DNA of 56,522 nucleotides from Chloroflexota bacterium (GCA_028875055.1 JAPPGG010000011.1:1-56522), one strand, 5' to 3'. Positions 33,276 to 43,010 are shown, numbered from the stretch's first letter. The notes: generated from the sequence alone by a model not told the origin. Translations and numbers: made by a program.

Positions 33276-34679
33276 GTGCTTCAGAACGCAGAACTGCACG
33301 ACGTACCCTTTTACTACAAGTCCATAGACTTTGAAGAACTGGTGCGGGAATACCCGCCGGCCCCCGACTACTTCCGCGGCGTCTTCATGCTGAGCACCGA
33401 GGAGATACGAGCCCTTCAGGAGAAGCGCCTGCGGGAGGCTGTGGCGCGGGCCTACCAGGTCCCCTTCTACCAGAGCAAGTGGAAGGCTGCCGGCGTCGAG
33501 CCCGGCGACATCAAGACCATCGAGGACCTGAAGAAGGCGCCCATGTACACGGTGGAGGACATTCGCCAGAGCGTGGACGCCAACCCGCCCTTCGGCGACT
33601 ACGTGGGCCGGGATGTGCTGGCCGGGGAGATTCCCTGGCGCATCCACTCCAGCGGCGGCACCGCCGGCGAGCCTCGCCCCACCTTCTATACCCCCTGGGA
33701 CCGGGAAGTTGGCAACATCCTGCGGTCCCGCTCCTACTACTGGCACGGCTTCAAGCCCGGCGACGTGGTTATGAATACCCTGCTGTATTCCACGCACAAC
33801 GCCGCCTACTCCGCCCATGAAGCCCTGTGGCAATGGCTGGGCTGCATCCCCGTCACCACCAGCGCCGGCGTCGTAACCCGCACTTCCCGCGCCCTGGAAA
33901 TTGCCCAGAAGTGGCAGGTCAACGCTCTTATCGGATTCCCCGAGTACCTGATTCACATGTCCCAGGTAGCCAGGGAAATGGGGCTGGAAGTAGGCAAGGA
34001 CCTGAAGCTGAAGCTCATAGAGTGTTTCGGCAAGTCGGACCTGGTCAAGGAGGCCTGGGGAGTCCCTGCCTTCGACACTTACGGCATGCACGAGGTGCAG
34101 GCTATTTCCTCGGAGTGTCCCTACGCCGGCGGCCACCACATCTGGGAGGACGCTTTCATCGTGGAGATAGTAAACCCGGATACCTACGAACCGGTGGAGC
34201 CGGGCGAGCTGGGCACCATGATAGTTACCGCGCTCTACAAGGAAAACTATCCTATTGTCCGTTACGACATCAAGGACGTTACCCGCCTGTGGCCCCAGGG
34301 CCAGTGCGAGTGCGGCAGCTGGATGCAGAAAATAGATCCCATCCACGGCCGCTCCGATTTCATGGTCAAGCTGCGGGGGGTCAACGTCTGGCCCGAGGGA
34401 GTCGGGACCATTGTGGCCACCAAGAGCGGCCTCACCGGCGAGTACTACTGCATCGTCGAGCGGGCCGGAAACCGCGAGGAAATGACCGTGCAGGTGGAGC
34501 ACACCCTTGAGTCCACCGACCACGATTTCATCCAGCGGGACCTGGAGCGCACTTTTCGCGACCGCCTGAACGTTGGCATCAAGGTGGAACTGGTGGCTCC
34601 CGACAGCCTGGCCCCCCTCACTGGCGTAGGCGTCCTGCCCAAGGCCCGCCGCCTGGACGACCGGCGCAAAATCGATTAG
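33276..34679 (+). CDS. Phenylacetate-CoA ligase-like acyl-adenylating enzyme
   Basis: This 467-residue protein starts at GTG 33276 with GGAGG at 33265-33269. It follows the PaaK pattern: early PFYQSKWKAAGVEPGDIKTIEDL (split PFYQSKWKAAG, IKTIEDL), an ATP loop SSGGTAGEPRPTFYT at about residues 125-140, YGMHEVQAISSEC, a D-x-x-R-type segment VRYDIKDVTRL, and the C-terminal GRSDFMVKLRGVNVWPE that carries the catalytic-lysine region. It converts an aromatic or other carboxylic acid plus ATP and CoA to the acyl-CoA. The exact acid is not predictable. It likely works with the upstream amidohydrolase and the downstream oxidoreductases. Confidence 0.88.
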   Translation: MLQNAELHDVPFYYKSIDFEELVREYPPAPDYFRGVFMLSTEEIRALQEKRLREAVARAYQVPFYQSKWKAAGVEPGDIKTIEDLKKAPMYTVEDIRQSVDANPPFGDYVGRDVLAGEIPWRIHSSGGTAGEPRPTFYTPWDREVGNILRSRSYYWHGFKPGDVVMNTLLYSTHNAAYSAHEALWQWLGCIPVTTSAGVVTRTSRALEIAQKWQVNALIGFPEYLIHMSQVAREMGLEVGKDLKLKLIECFGKSDLVKEAWGVPAFDTYGMHEVQAISSECPYAGGHHIWEDAFIVEIVNPDTYEPVEPGELGTMIVTALYKENYPIVRYDIKDVTRLWPQGQCECGSWMQKIDPIHGRSDFMVKLRGVNVWPEGVGTIVATKSGLTGEYYCIVERAGNREEMTVQVEHTLESTDHDFIQRDLERTFRDRLNVGIKVELVAPDSLAPLTGVGVLPKARRLDDRRKID

Positions 34680-34772
34680 CGTCTTTCAAGCCACGTATGG
34701 GTACGAATAAACACTCATGAGATTTATGGCCGAAAATTAGTGAGGATTCGTGCCTATTAGTGGATAAGCCTG

Positions 34773-36626
34773 TTACCAGTCCACCTTTCCCGCGGTGTCG
34801 ATGTCCCGGTCCAGGTTGCAGGCGGCGCTGATCAGGGCCAGGTGCGTGAATGCCTGCGGGAAATTGCCCAGCCCCTCGCCGCTGTGGCCGGTCTCCTCGG
34901 CGTACAGACCCAGGTGGTTGGCGTAGCTGAGCATCTTCTCGAAGATAAGCCTGGCCTGGTCCAGCGCCTGGGGATCGTAGCGACCCGCCCGGCTCATTGC
35001 CTCCACCAGCCAGAAAGTGCAAATGTTGAAGGCTCCCTCGTGCCCGTTCAGCCCGTCGGGCGATTCTTCAAGGTTATAGCGGTAAACCAGGCTGTTGGAG
35101 ACCAGGCCGCCCTTCTCCGGCGAACGGTTGATAGCCTCAAGGGTTTTCAGGATGCGCGGGTCCGACGGGGCCACGAAGAAGACCAGGGGCATCAGAAGAC
35201 AGGAAGCGTCCAGGCAATCGCTGTCGTAAGACTGGACAAAGGCCTGGATTTCCTCGTTCCAGCCGTGGGTCATTATCTCCTCGTAAATGGCGTCCCGCGC
35301 CGCTTCCCAGCGGGGCCGGTCGGCGGGGAAGGAGCGACCGTCGGCCAGGCGGATGGCCCGGTCGATGGCCACCCAGCACATCAGCTTCGAATAGACGAAA
35401 TGCTTGCGCCCGCCCCGAACCTCCCAGATTCCCTCGTCCTGCTCTTTCCAGTTCTCAACCACCCAGTCGGTCAACCGGCGGAGGTGGAGCCAGAAGTCAA
35501 AGGAAATTGGCTCGGCGTGGCGGTTGTAAATGTACACCGAGTCCATCAGTTCGCCGTAGATGTCAAGTTGCAGCTGGTCGTAGGCTCCGTTTCCAATCCG
35601 GACCGGTGATGACCCCTTGTACCCTTCCAGGTGCCAAAGGCTTTCCTCCGTCAATTCGTGCCGTCCGTCTATACCGTACATTACCTGCAGCGACCCGTCG
35701 GGATTCAGCTCGCTTGCCCTGGCCTCGATAAACTTCATGAACTTGGTTGCCTCTTCGGTGAAGCCAATCCGCAGCAGGGCGTAGAGGGTGAAGGCGGCGT
35801 CCCGGATCCAGGTATAGCGGTAGTCCCAGTTCCGCTCACCGCCCACATCCTCGGGGAGGCTGCAAGTGGGGGCGGCCACGATGGCGCCGGTAGGGTCGTA
35901 GGTCAACAGCTTCAGCACCAGGGCCGACCGGTGTACCATCTCCCGCCACCGGCCCCGGTAGGTGCACTGGGAAAGCCAGTTGCGCCAGTATTCCACCGTG
36001 CCGGCAAACAGGTGCTCGCTCTCATCTTCGTCCAGGGGCAGCACCGGCCCCCGGTTGTTGGCCACGTCGTCCAGGGCAAAGGTAGTGGTCTGCCCTTCGT
36101 GGAGAGTGAACTCACTCACCAGTCCCCTACCCACCTGCTCCAGGGGCTGGCTGGTGGTCAGCTGAATGTGGATTCCTTCGGAGATCATCGCCGCACCCAG
36201 GACGTTCAGACTGATTTCATGGTCGTTGCGGGCGAAGTTGAAGGCCGGAAAACACTCCATCCGAAAGTTCATTTCGCCTCGGACCACGTTCACCCGCCGA
36301 ATCAGCTCGCTCCGGCGGTGGAAGTCGTGATGGTCCCCTACCGGCATAAAGTCGATGACCTCCCCAACACCTTCCGAGGAAAGAAAGCGGGTGACCAGGA
36401 CGTTGGTTTCCGGCCAGTACATCTGCTTGGTGGTCAGGTCGCCGTGCTTGTAGGTCGGCGCGATCTTGAAGTGCCCACCCTTCTTGTCGTCCAGGATGGC
36501 GGCGAAAATGCTGGGCGAGTCGAAGTTGGGTGAGCAAAACCAGTCTATAGAGCCGTTCATGCCCACCAGCGCCACGGTGTGCATATTGCCGATGATTCCG
36601 TAGTCTTCAATGGGCTGATAGGCCAT
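34773..36626 (-). CDS. Glycoside hydrolase family 15 (glucoamylase/trehalase-like)
   Basis: The protein has 617 residues from ATG 36626 ([14 protein letters not shown]), chosen because GGGAGG sits 6 bases upstream; a longer frame (to 36743) adds an unrelated N-terminus. It has the GH15 N-terminal beta-sandwich ([20 protein letters not shown]) split [11 protein letters not shown] and SPNFDSPS. The (alpha/alpha)6 barrel includes [35 protein letters not shown] (split [20 protein letters not shown]), and the region [20 protein letters not shown] (split [20 protein letters not shown]) with the catalytic glutamates. This class includes bacterial alpha-glucosidases and trehalases. No signal peptide is visible, so it is probably cytoplasmic and acts on glycogen or trehalose. 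Confidence 0.88.
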   Translation of the reverse strand: MAYQPIEDYGIIGNMHTVALVGMNGSIDWFCSPNFDSPSIFAAILDDKKGGHFKIAPTYKHGDLTTKQMYWPETNVLVTRFLSSEGVGEVIDFMPVGDHHDFHRRSELIRRVNVVRGEMNFRMECFPAFNFARNDHEISLNVLGAAMISEGIHIQLTTSQPLEQVGRGLVSEFTLHEGQTTTFALDDVANNRGPVLPLDEDESEHLFAGTVEYWRNWLSQCTYRGRWREMVHRSALVLKLLTYDPTGAIVAAPTCSLPEDVGGERNWDYRYTWIRDAAFTLYALLRIGFTEEATKFMKFIEARASELNPDGSLQVMYGIDGRHELTEESLWHLEGYKGSSPVRIGNGAYDQLQLDIYGELMDSVYIYNRHAEPISFDFWLHLRRLTDWVVENWKEQDEGIWEVRGGRKHFVYSKLMCWVAIDRAIRLADGRSFPADRPRWEAARDAIYEEIMTHGWNEEIQAFVQSYDSDCLDASCLLMPLVFFVAPSDPRILKTLEAINRSPEKGGLVSNSLVYRYNLEESPDGLNGHEGAFNICTFWLVEAMSRAGRYDPQALDQARLIFEKMLSYANHLGLYAEETGHSGEGLGNFPQAFTHLALISAACNLDRDIDTAGKVDW

Positions 36627-36903
36627 TTCCATCCTCCCGGTCAAGGGTGCGTCCAGGTTAGGAGGGTTCAGGTGGGAACAGGTTCGGAGGCTGTCTTCAA
36701 TCCGGACTGACCAAGCTCCCGAACTGCTCGACTGTTCATCCAAAATCTGCTCTTACGTAATTTATACCGCAAGTACCGTATATCCGGGGCTTGGGTAACA
36801 TAACGGAATTGCGGGAAATGCAAGGAAGACGCCGCTTTACAGACACCCTGCATCAGGAGAACTGCCGCCCATTCCCTGGCGCTCCGACCGGCGAACCCCG
36901 GGT

Positions 36904-38589
36904 TTACAACGACCAGTTATCCGGCGCTTCCGGTGTGGGCAGCGGCCGGATTATCACCTCACACAGGGCTGCCTGCCCCGACTCGGTGGCCTGGATGCAG
37001 CGGGCCAGGGCCGCTGAAACCTCCTCCGGATTTTCCACCCGTTCGGAGTATGCTCCCAGTCCCTGCGCCACCTGGCTGAAGTTGCCGCCCAGTTCCGCCA
37101 TGGCCGGCGGCGCGGCGTTGGGACGTTCCATAGCCATCAGCCCCCCGCCGGTGCCCCCGTTGTTGAGCAGTACGGTGAGGGTGGGCAGTCCCATCCTGAC
37201 CGCGGTTTCAATTTCCATCCCCACCATCCCGAAGGAGGCGTCGCCGATGACGTTGAATACCAGGTGGTCCTGCCGCCCCAGCTTTGCGCCCACGGTAGCG
37301 CCCATGGACCAGCCCATGGCCGCCATACCACCCATGCCTATGTAGTTCCGGGGCCGCCTGGCTTCCCAGAAGGGAGAAAGGTACCCTCGACTTCCCCCCG
37401 CATCGTGAAGCGCGATGGTGCGGTCCAGGTCAACCAGCTTCATCAGTTCCTGGACGACGCGGTAGCCGTTGGTCGGCGCCGTAGTATCGTTGAATACGGG
37501 ACTCCACTCGCCCAGCCACTTGGCCCTGGCCTGCTGGATTTCGGAGACTATCTCCTCCTTTATTCCCCCGCCGCCCGGTCCGATGCGGTCTCGCACCGCC
37601 TGGTTCAGGGACTGCAGGGTCAATTTGGCGTCGGCGAGTATGGGTACGTCAGCAGGGTAGATCTTGTTCAGGTCCCCTGGGTCCGCATTGACGTGAATAA
37701 GCTGCACGCCGGGCGGTATGGGACGGCCATCGGTGCCATTGGGCAGGCGGAAGGAGTTGCCCACGGCCAGCACCGCGTCGGCCTTTCGGTTGATGTGCAG
37801 GGCCTGCCCGGAGGCATATTTGCTGCGGGGGTAAACCCCGCCCCCAAGCGACAGGGGATGGTTTTCGGGAAAGGCGCCTTTGCCCACCAGGGTGGTGGCC
37901 ACCGGCATAGACAGCATTTCCGCCAGTTCCCTGGCTTCGTCCCAAGCCTCGGCGGCCAGGACTCCCCCTCCCAGGTTCAGGATGGGGAAGCTGGCATTAA
38001 CCAGGATGTCGGCCGCCCGCTCCACGTCCGCCGGGTCTGCGGCAGGCTTGCGGCCCGGCCCCACCGGCTCGTAATGCAGTACCTCATCCGGCGCTTCCGA
38101 GTTCAGCACGTCCGACGGCATTTCCAGCACTACGGGGCCGGGGGTGCCGGACCTCAGAGCGGTAAAGGCGCGGCGCATTATGGCGGGGATATCCTCAATC
38201 CTGGAAAAGGTGCCCTTCCACTTGACGAAGCTGTCGAAAATGCTGGAGGGGGCTTCCTGCTGGATTTCCCGGCCCATGTTGGCCAGGGGGTGTTGTCCCA
38301 TCAGCAGCAGGACGGGTATGTTGTCGGCGAAGGCGCCGGCGATGCCCGTAAGGGTGTTGGTGGCCCCGGGTCCGGTGCCGCAAAGGGCCACGCCAACCTT
38401 GCCGGTGGCCCTGGCGTAGCCGTCGGCTATTTCCACGCCCTGCCGTTCGTGCCGGGCCGAAAACACCTGGATGGTGGACGATTGGCGGAGGGCAGGCCAG
38501 AGGGGTTGTTCGCCGCCGCCGGCAAATCCGGTTATGTATTCGACTCCTTCCTTCTCCAGGGCATGAACTATGGCATCTCCTCCGCGCAT
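36904..38589 (-). CDS. Thiamine-diphosphate-dependent enzyme (acetolactate-synthase family)
   Basis: This 561-residue protein starts at ATG 38589 with GGAGG at 38597-38601 on the minus strand; a longer frame up to 38781 is unsupported. It has the family order: N-terminal Pyr domain with the catalytic glutamate (ARHERQGVEIADGYARATGK), split ARHERQGVEIA and GYARATGK; a central domain; and a ThDP-binding GDASFGMVGMEIETAVRMG (split GDASFGMVG, IETAVRMG) followed by LLNNGG. ThDP, Mg2+ and possibly FAD would be cofactors. It could be a 2-oxoacid decarboxylase, carboligase or sulfoacetaldehyde-type enzyme; the residue set does not tell. Close to dehydrogenases in a catabolic region. Confidence 0.85.
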   Translation of the reverse strand: MRGGDAIVHALEKEGVEYITGFAGGGEQPLWPALRQSSTIQVFSARHERQGVEIADGYARATGKVGVALCGTGPGATNTLTGIAGAFADNIPVLLLMGQHPLANMGREIQQEAPSSIFDSFVKWKGTFSRIEDIPAIMRRAFTALRSGTPGPVVLEMPSDVLNSEAPDEVLHYEPVGPGRKPAADPADVERAADILVNASFPILNLGGGVLAAEAWDEARELAEMLSMPVATTLVGKGAFPENHPLSLGGGVYPRSKYASGQALHINRKADAVLAVGNSFRLPNGTDGRPIPPGVQLIHVNADPGDLNKIYPADVPILADAKLTLQSLNQAVRDRIGPGGGGIKEEIVSEIQQARAKWLGEWSPVFNDTTAPTNGYRVVQELMKLVDLDRTIALHDAGGSRGYLSPFWEARRPRNYIGMGGMAAMGWSMGATVGAKLGRQDHLVFNVIGDASFGMVGMEIETAVRMGLPTLTVLLNNGGTGGGLMAMERPNAAPPAMAELGGNFSQVAQGLGAYSERVENPEEVSAALARCIQATESGQAALCEVIIRPLPTPEAPDNWSL

Positions 38590-38721
38590 GGTTACCCTCC
38601 AGGATGAAGATTGCGATACTCTGGTGGCCTGGTCCCGATGTCCTGGATGATACCCCCAGCTACCGGGCGGGTCAACGTAGAGAAATCCGGCGGCAAGGTT
38701 GCCTTTGGGTGGTTCATACCG

Positions 38722-38803
38722 GGTAGTGGCGGGTTTCAAACCCGCCCCGGCTACATTTCGACCGCTTCGCCTGTGCCACACCGCCTGAAGCTGAACGCTT
38801 CCA
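38722..38803 (+). repeat. Dispersed repeat family A, copy 2
   Basis: It starts GGTAGTGGCGGGTTTC with AAACCCGCCCC, then CATTTCGACCG, CCTGTGCC and CGCTTCCA. It aligns over about 80 bases with the copy at 9050-9130, including the leading hairpin. It lies between the start of the ThDP gene and the end of the ADH gene. Confidence 0.7.
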
Positions 38804-38887
38804 AAGAACGCGCCATTAGTGCCCCTGCCTGCCAGTTTGCCAAGACACGGAATCAGGAACGCTCCAGCATGGGCCCCTGCGCCGTGG

Positions 38888-39931
38888 CTAGGGCAGCACG
38901 GCGCAGGCCCGCCCGGGTTGTTCCATAGCCGCGATGCTGTTCAACACTTCTTCCGACTCCTCCAGCTGGCAGAGGCGGGTGACGATGGGGCGGATGCGTC
39001 CCTGGGCCACCAGTTCCACCGCCTCGGCGAGCTCCTGGCGGCTGCAATACCGCGACCCCGTCAGCACCAACTCGTTGCTGAGGGAGCGGGAATTCAGGGG
39101 CAGCGAGGCTTCCCCGTCGTAAGACCCCACAAATACCAGGCGGCCGCCCTTGCCCAGGCTGTCCAGGCTGGCCTGCATTGTGTCTGCAATGCCCACCATC
39201 TCCACCACCACGTCCACGCCCCGGCCGCCGGTAAGGCGCCGGGCCTCCTCGTCAAAACCGACTTCGCGGGAATTGATCGTCTCGTCGGCCCCCGCTTCCC
39301 TGGCCAAGGCCAGTTTCTCGGCGGAAATGTCCACGGCGAATACCCGCGCTCCCAGCACCTTTGCCATCTGGACCATGTGGATGCCCACTCCGCCGCCCGC
39401 TCCCACCACCAGGACGGTTTCCGGGGCTCGTACCTGGGCCCGTTCGCGCAAGACGTGGACCGGAGTGGCAATGGCGTCCGCGGTTACCGCGGCGTCCACA
39501 TAGCCCATTTCCGGGGGAATGTGGCACAGGTTCCTTTCCGGCAGGACCACGTACTCCGCCAGCCCTCCGTCAATCTGGCGGCCCACGTACCCGGCGTGGT
39601 TGTCGCATAGGTCCTCGCGGCCCACATTGCACCAGCGGCAGTTTCCGCACGTCAGGTAGAAATATACGTTCACCCGGTCTCCGGCCTTGAAGGACGCGAC
39701 GTTCGGTCCCGTCTCCACCACGTCGCCGGCAATTTCGTGACCGATGATGCGGGGCAGCTTGTCGGGAATTGTTCCCCTCCCGAAACCCCTGCCCCGCAAA
39801 TTCCAGACCAGAGTGAGGCCCAGGCCGCAGGCGCGTACTCTCACCAGTACTTCACCGTTTCCGGGCTGGGGTACGGGAACGTCCTCCAGATTCAGCGAGC
39901 CGCCTTGCTCTCTCAACACCAGCGCTTTCAT
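38888..39931 (-). CDS. Zinc-dependent alcohol dehydrogenase
   Basis: This 347-residue medium-chain dehydrogenase starts at ATG 39931 (GAGG 5 bases upstream). The N-terminal catalytic domain has GHEIAGDVV and the structural-zinc cluster C-x2-C-x2-C-x7-C (CGNCRWCNVGREDLC). The Rossmann motif is VVGAGGGVGIH (about residues 165-175), with an acid residue at FAVDISAEKLAL indicating NAD+ preference. The catalytic zinc site is divergent: the usual C-G-x-C-x-T-D after RVRAC is CGLGLTLVW, so the first ligand pattern differs. The substrate may be an alcohol, aldehyde or polyol. It lies between the ThDP-enzyme gene and the SDR gene. Confidence 0.87.
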   Translation of the reverse strand: MKALVLREQGGSLNLEDVPVPQPGNGEVLVRVRACGLGLTLVWNLRGRGFGRGTIPDKLPRIIGHEIAGDVVETGPNVASFKAGDRVNVYFYLTCGNCRWCNVGREDLCDNHAGYVGRQIDGGLAEYVVLPERNLCHIPPEMGYVDAAVTADAIATPVHVLRERAQVRAPETVLVVGAGGGVGIHMVQMAKVLGARVFAVDISAEKLALAREAGADETINSREVGFDEEARRLTGGRGVDVVVEMVGIADTMQASLDSLGKGGRLVFVGSYDGEASLPLNSRSLSNELVLTGSRYCSRQELAEAVELVAQGRIRPIVTRLCQLEESEEVLNSIAAMEQPGRACAVLP

Positions 39932-40376
39932 ATCAGCCTCACATAGACCTGAGTGAACCCTTTTAATCGAGCTGTCCGCGATGGATGAACCCAACTTCTC
40001 CAAGACCTGACTCTCCTTAAATTATAGGTAGGAGTCAGAGTTGTTACCATACCTATAGTCGCTACGGGAAGGGGAAACACGTTTTAAATGGAGAGTGATG
40101 ATTCGAGCAAGGAGCTTGTCGCTCTGAGCCTGCCGAAGGGCCTAAAATCCTTATCCTCAGGCCGGCGCCTGGTAGTGAAGGCGGCCCCGGGGATAAACTT
40201 TAGATGCTTCGACTTTGCTCAGCATGACATTCAACTAAAGCGCGATTGCTCTGTGTTATCCGCGCCAGGGTTTTGGCCCGAGTCCCCGGTTGTTGTAAAA
40301 TGCCGTCCTGCCCCAACCGGGACAGCCATGAGCGACGAGAGTGCAGCCGGAGATGGCCGGCTCAGGAGGAAAGCCA
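39932..40376. other. Divergent intergenic region with repeat
   Basis: It lies between the divergent ADH and SDR genes. Most of it is a copy of repeat family C (40083-40252). No RNA gene was recognised; promoter elements for either gene are not clear. Confidence 0.45.
40083..40252 (+). repeat. Dispersed repeat family C, copy 2
   Basis: Blocks TTAAATGGAGAGTGAT, GCTCTGAGCCTGCCGAAGGGC, AGCATGACATTCAACTAAAG and CGCGATTGCTCTG occur in the same order as in the other family C copies. It carries an insertion of about 70 bases relative to the 54897 copy. Confidence 0.6.
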
Positions 40377-41138
40377 ATGGATCTGGGACTAGCGGACAAG
40401 GTGGTGTTCATTACCGGAGGGGGGCACGGTATAGGTCGGGCCTTTGCCCTGGCCTTTGCTGAAGAGGGTTCCTCCATCGCAATTGCCGAACTGGACCAGC
40501 AACGGGCCGACTCAACGGTCACCGACATCCGGGAGCGGGGAGGCAACGCCATTGCCGTGCCCTGCGACGTCAGCGACAAGTCCCTGGTGGAGGCGGCGGT
40601 GGCCCGAACCCTGCAGGAGTATGGCAAGATCGACATCCTGGTGAACAACGCCGTCAGCCCCAACCTCACCGGTTCCCTGGAGGAACTGGACGACATGGAC
40701 TGGGACCACAATTTTGATGTGAACGTAAAGGGCAGCTTCTACTGCTTCCGCGCCGTGGTGCCTCATATGAAGGAACGCCGTTACGGCAAGGTGGTGAGCA
40801 TGGCTTCCATTGTGGGACGGCGGGGTTCCGCGGAACCCACCTCGGCCGCATACTCCGCCTCCAAGGCCGGCATCATCGGTCTGACGGCAACCATGGCGCG
40901 GGAACTGGGTCCGCACAACATCAACGTCAACGCCATCGCCCCGGGAAGCATCAACACCCCTCGCTGGCGCGAAGCCCGCAACGACGAACAGGTCAACCGC
41001 ACCATCAACGCCACCGCCCTCAAGCGCCTGGGCGAGGCCGACGACATCGTCGGCATGTGCCTGATGCTGGCGTCAGACCGCTCGTCTTTTATCACGGGAC
41101 AGGTGGTAACCATTGACGGCGGAATGCTTTGCATGTAG
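40377..41138 (+). CDS. Short-chain dehydrogenase/reductase
   Basis: The product is 253 residues from ATG 40377, chosen because AGGAGGA is 6 bases upstream; a start at 40341 is unsupported. The Rossmann motif TGGGHGIG is at about residues 12-19, followed by IAIAELDQQ (NAD+-preferring acid residue), CDVSDKS, NNAVS and the catalytic Ser/Tyr/Lys in SMASIVG and AYSASKAG (Y-x3-K). The C-terminal VVTIDGGMLCM is typical. Substrate unknown; it opens the run of oxygenase genes 41.3-45.7 kb on the opposite strand. Confidence 0.9.
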   Translation: MDLGLADKVVFITGGGHGIGRAFALAFAEEGSSIAIAELDQQRADSTVTDIRERGGNAIAVPCDVSDKSLVEAAVARTLQEYGKIDILVNNAVSPNLTGSLEELDDMDWDHNFDVNVKGSFYCFRAVVPHMKERRYGKVVSMASIVGRRGSAEPTSAAYSASKAGIIGLTATMARELGPHNINVNAIAPGSINTPRWREARNDEQVNRTINATALKRLGEADDIVGMCLMLASDRSSFITGQVVTIDGGMLCM

Positions 41139-41157
41139 CGGGAAAACGGTGGAGCCA

Positions 41158-41291
41158 GGGGCTGTCTTCAAATTGTAGTCACAAGCCTTCCAACGTCCCT
41201 TTTCGTCGTTCCCGCGAAGGCGGGAACCCCGGCGGCTGTAGTCACGATTCCTGACTTCACAGAAGTGAGGGCGCATTTTGACTACACACCC
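41158..41291. repeat. MITE-like element, family D
   Basis: The ends GGGGCTGTCTTCAAATTG and, in reverse complement, GGGTGTGTAGTCAAAATG are imperfect terminal inverted repeats (about 13 of 18). Inside, TGTAGTCAC occurs twice, and GTTCCCGC/GCGGGAAC forms a hairpin (41208-41227). It fills most of the space between the convergent SDR and HpaB-like genes and may act as a terminator hairpin for both. Confidence 0.5.
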
Positions 41292-41318
41292 TAAAGAGCT
41301 TCCCGGGGGCGGCCGCCC

Positions 41319-42773
41319 TTACTCCATTTCCAGGAACTCCTGCACCCACGCGGTGGCGGGTTCCTTGTCATAAAGGCTGTAAAGCACCGCCGCGTTGCGT
41401 ATGTGATCGCCGCCGAAATACCGCTCGTACAGCACCTGCCTGGATGCGAAAGAGCTGCAGCAGGTGTCCCATGCCAGCCGGAACAGGCGCACTCGCTCCT
41501 CGGCGGTGGCGGTGTCCGTGTCCAGGTACTGGCGAATGTCCTCGCCCAGCGGCCCGTTCAGGTCGGCCTCCGTGGGCAGCGCCATCAGGCTGCTGGAACC
41601 CAGGAAATGCATAATCTCCGCCATGCGGGGGTACATCTGGATGAACATGCTGCGGGCCACCAGCAGGGGCATATAGGGCGGGCACATCACGCCCCACTGG
41701 TCCACCCTGGCCTCCACTTCCGCCGTCTTGAGCAGGGCCCGGGTGATTTCCAGGTTCTGTATTATTTCGGCCACCATCTGCTGCACCTGTTGCAGCTGGG
41801 TGGAGCCCAGGGTACGGGTCATCAGGTTTGCCAGGCCCAGCATGAACTCGCACTTGACCACGTTCTTGGTCACCACCTGGTGGCCGGTGTGGGCGTTGCG
41901 GTTGGTGGCTTCCGCCCAGGTATTGGCCAGTTCCACGTCCCCCAGCAGAAAGACCCTTTCCCAGGGCACCAGCACATTGTTGAAGAAGACCACCGCGTCC
42001 ATTTCCTCAAACCGGGAGCCCAGGGGATGGTCGAAGTGGGAGCGCCCCAGGTCGAAGCTCTCCCGGCACATGAACTTCATCCCCGGGGTGTTGCAGGGGA
42101 GGGCGAACCCGAAGGCGTAGCGTTCACCCGCATTCCCCGGCAGGCGGTGGGTGCGGGCCGGATAGACGATGATCTCGTCAGACAGGGGCCCCAGGGTGGC
42201 CAGGACCCTGGCCCCGTTTACCACGATGCCGGCGTCGGTCTCCTTGACCACCGCCAGGGCCACGTCCGTCCGGTCTTCCAGGGCGGTGCCCGTGGGGTTG
42301 CGGCTCCGCTGCAGGTTCACCAGGGTATGGGTAAGGGTCAGGTCGTTTTCCCTGATGTGCTCGAAATAGTTCTCGATGTTCTGCTTGAACTCGGGGCGGT
42401 TCTGTCCGCAGAACTCGCTGGCCGCCGCCATGGACATTACGGCCACGTTCAGAAAGTCCGGCGTGCGGCCCATCATTCCCCGGGTAATGCGGGCCCAGTG
42501 CCGGATCATCCGGCCCCGTCGTTCCAGGTCGTCATGAGTCCTGGGGACAATGAAGGACAGGCCAACCTCGTCCCCGGTTGAGGGGGACTTGAAGGTCATC
42601 TCGGGCCCGATTTCGGGATGGCGCTGCAGGTCGTAGAGGGAGGCCAGGGTGCGCGCGCCGTTGGCCAGGGTGGGGTGGGCCGTGGGGTCCTTTATCCGCT
42701 GACCCTCCAGGTAAATGTCCGGTGGGGCCTCCCGCAGGCGTTCCAGGTAGTCCGCTCCCGTTCTGGCCGGCAT
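41319..42773 (-). CDS. 4-hydroxyphenylacetate 3-hydroxylase (HpaB) family flavin monooxygenase
   Basis: This 484-residue protein is a full-length HpaB/PvcC family member. It has an N-terminal MPARTGADYLERLREAPPDIYLEGQ (split ARTGADYLERL, REAPPDIYLEG), TAHPTLANGARTLASLYDLQ in part (HPTLANGARTLASLYDL), a RSRNPTGTALEDRTDVALAV flavin segment, FDHPLGSRFEEMDAVVFFNN in part (FDHPLGSRFEEMDA) and VLVPWERVFL. It hydroxylates phenols with FADH2 supplied by a reductase not seen in the window. C-terminal GTP-like motifs are absent. Beside a Rieske oxygenase and LigB dioxygenase, it could prepare catechol-type substrates for ring cleavage. Confidence 0.88.
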   Translation of the reverse strand: MPARTGADYLERLREAPPDIYLEGQRIKDPTAHPTLANGARTLASLYDLQRHPEIGPEMTFKSPSTGDEVGLSFIVPRTHDDLERRGRMIRHWARITRGMMGRTPDFLNVAVMSMAAASEFCGQNRPEFKQNIENYFEHIRENDLTLTHTLVNLQRSRNPTGTALEDRTDVALAVVKETDAGIVVNGARVLATLGPLSDEIIVYPARTHRLPGNAGERYAFGFALPCNTPGMKFMCRESFDLGRSHFDHPLGSRFEEMDAVVFFNNVLVPWERVFLLGDVELANTWAEATNRNAHTGHQVVTKNVVKCEFMLGLANLMTRTLGSTQLQQVQQMVAEIIQNLEITRALLKTAEVEARVDQWGVMCPPYMPLLVARSMFIQMYPRMAEIMHFLGSSSLMALPTEADLNGPLGEDIRQYLDTDTATAEERVRLFRLAWDTCCSSFASRQVLYERYFGGDHIRNAAVLYSLYDKEPATAWVQEFLEME

Positions 42774-42859
42774 GGCAGTCCCTCCTTCATTTCTTGAACA
42801 TGGTTGCGAGGAATATACAGGCTATGACTGAACAGTGCCCTTCCAATCGTCGGAGCGGT

Positions 42860-43010
42860 CTAGTGGTCCAACTGCATTGAAATGATGGATGGCATTTGTC
42901 TATCGCCATTCCTGTGGGAAACTCGTCTTACAAGTTGCTCCGAGTTGCCCGCCTGCGCGGGAACGACGGTTCAGCCCCAGCCCATCAATACAATCTGGTT
43001 GAACTACTAG
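42860..43010. repeat. MITE-like element, family B, full-length copy
   Basis: The 151-base element starts CTAGTGGTCCAACTGCATTG and ends, in reverse complement, CTAGTAGTTCAACCAGATTG. The ends agree at about three quarters of 29 positions, and both close on CTAG. A CCCGCCTGCGCGGG hairpin is inside. Its right end supplies the stop codon TAG (43007-43009, minus strand) of the Rieske oxygenase gene. Related single ends are at 4768 and 31637. Confidence 0.75.
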
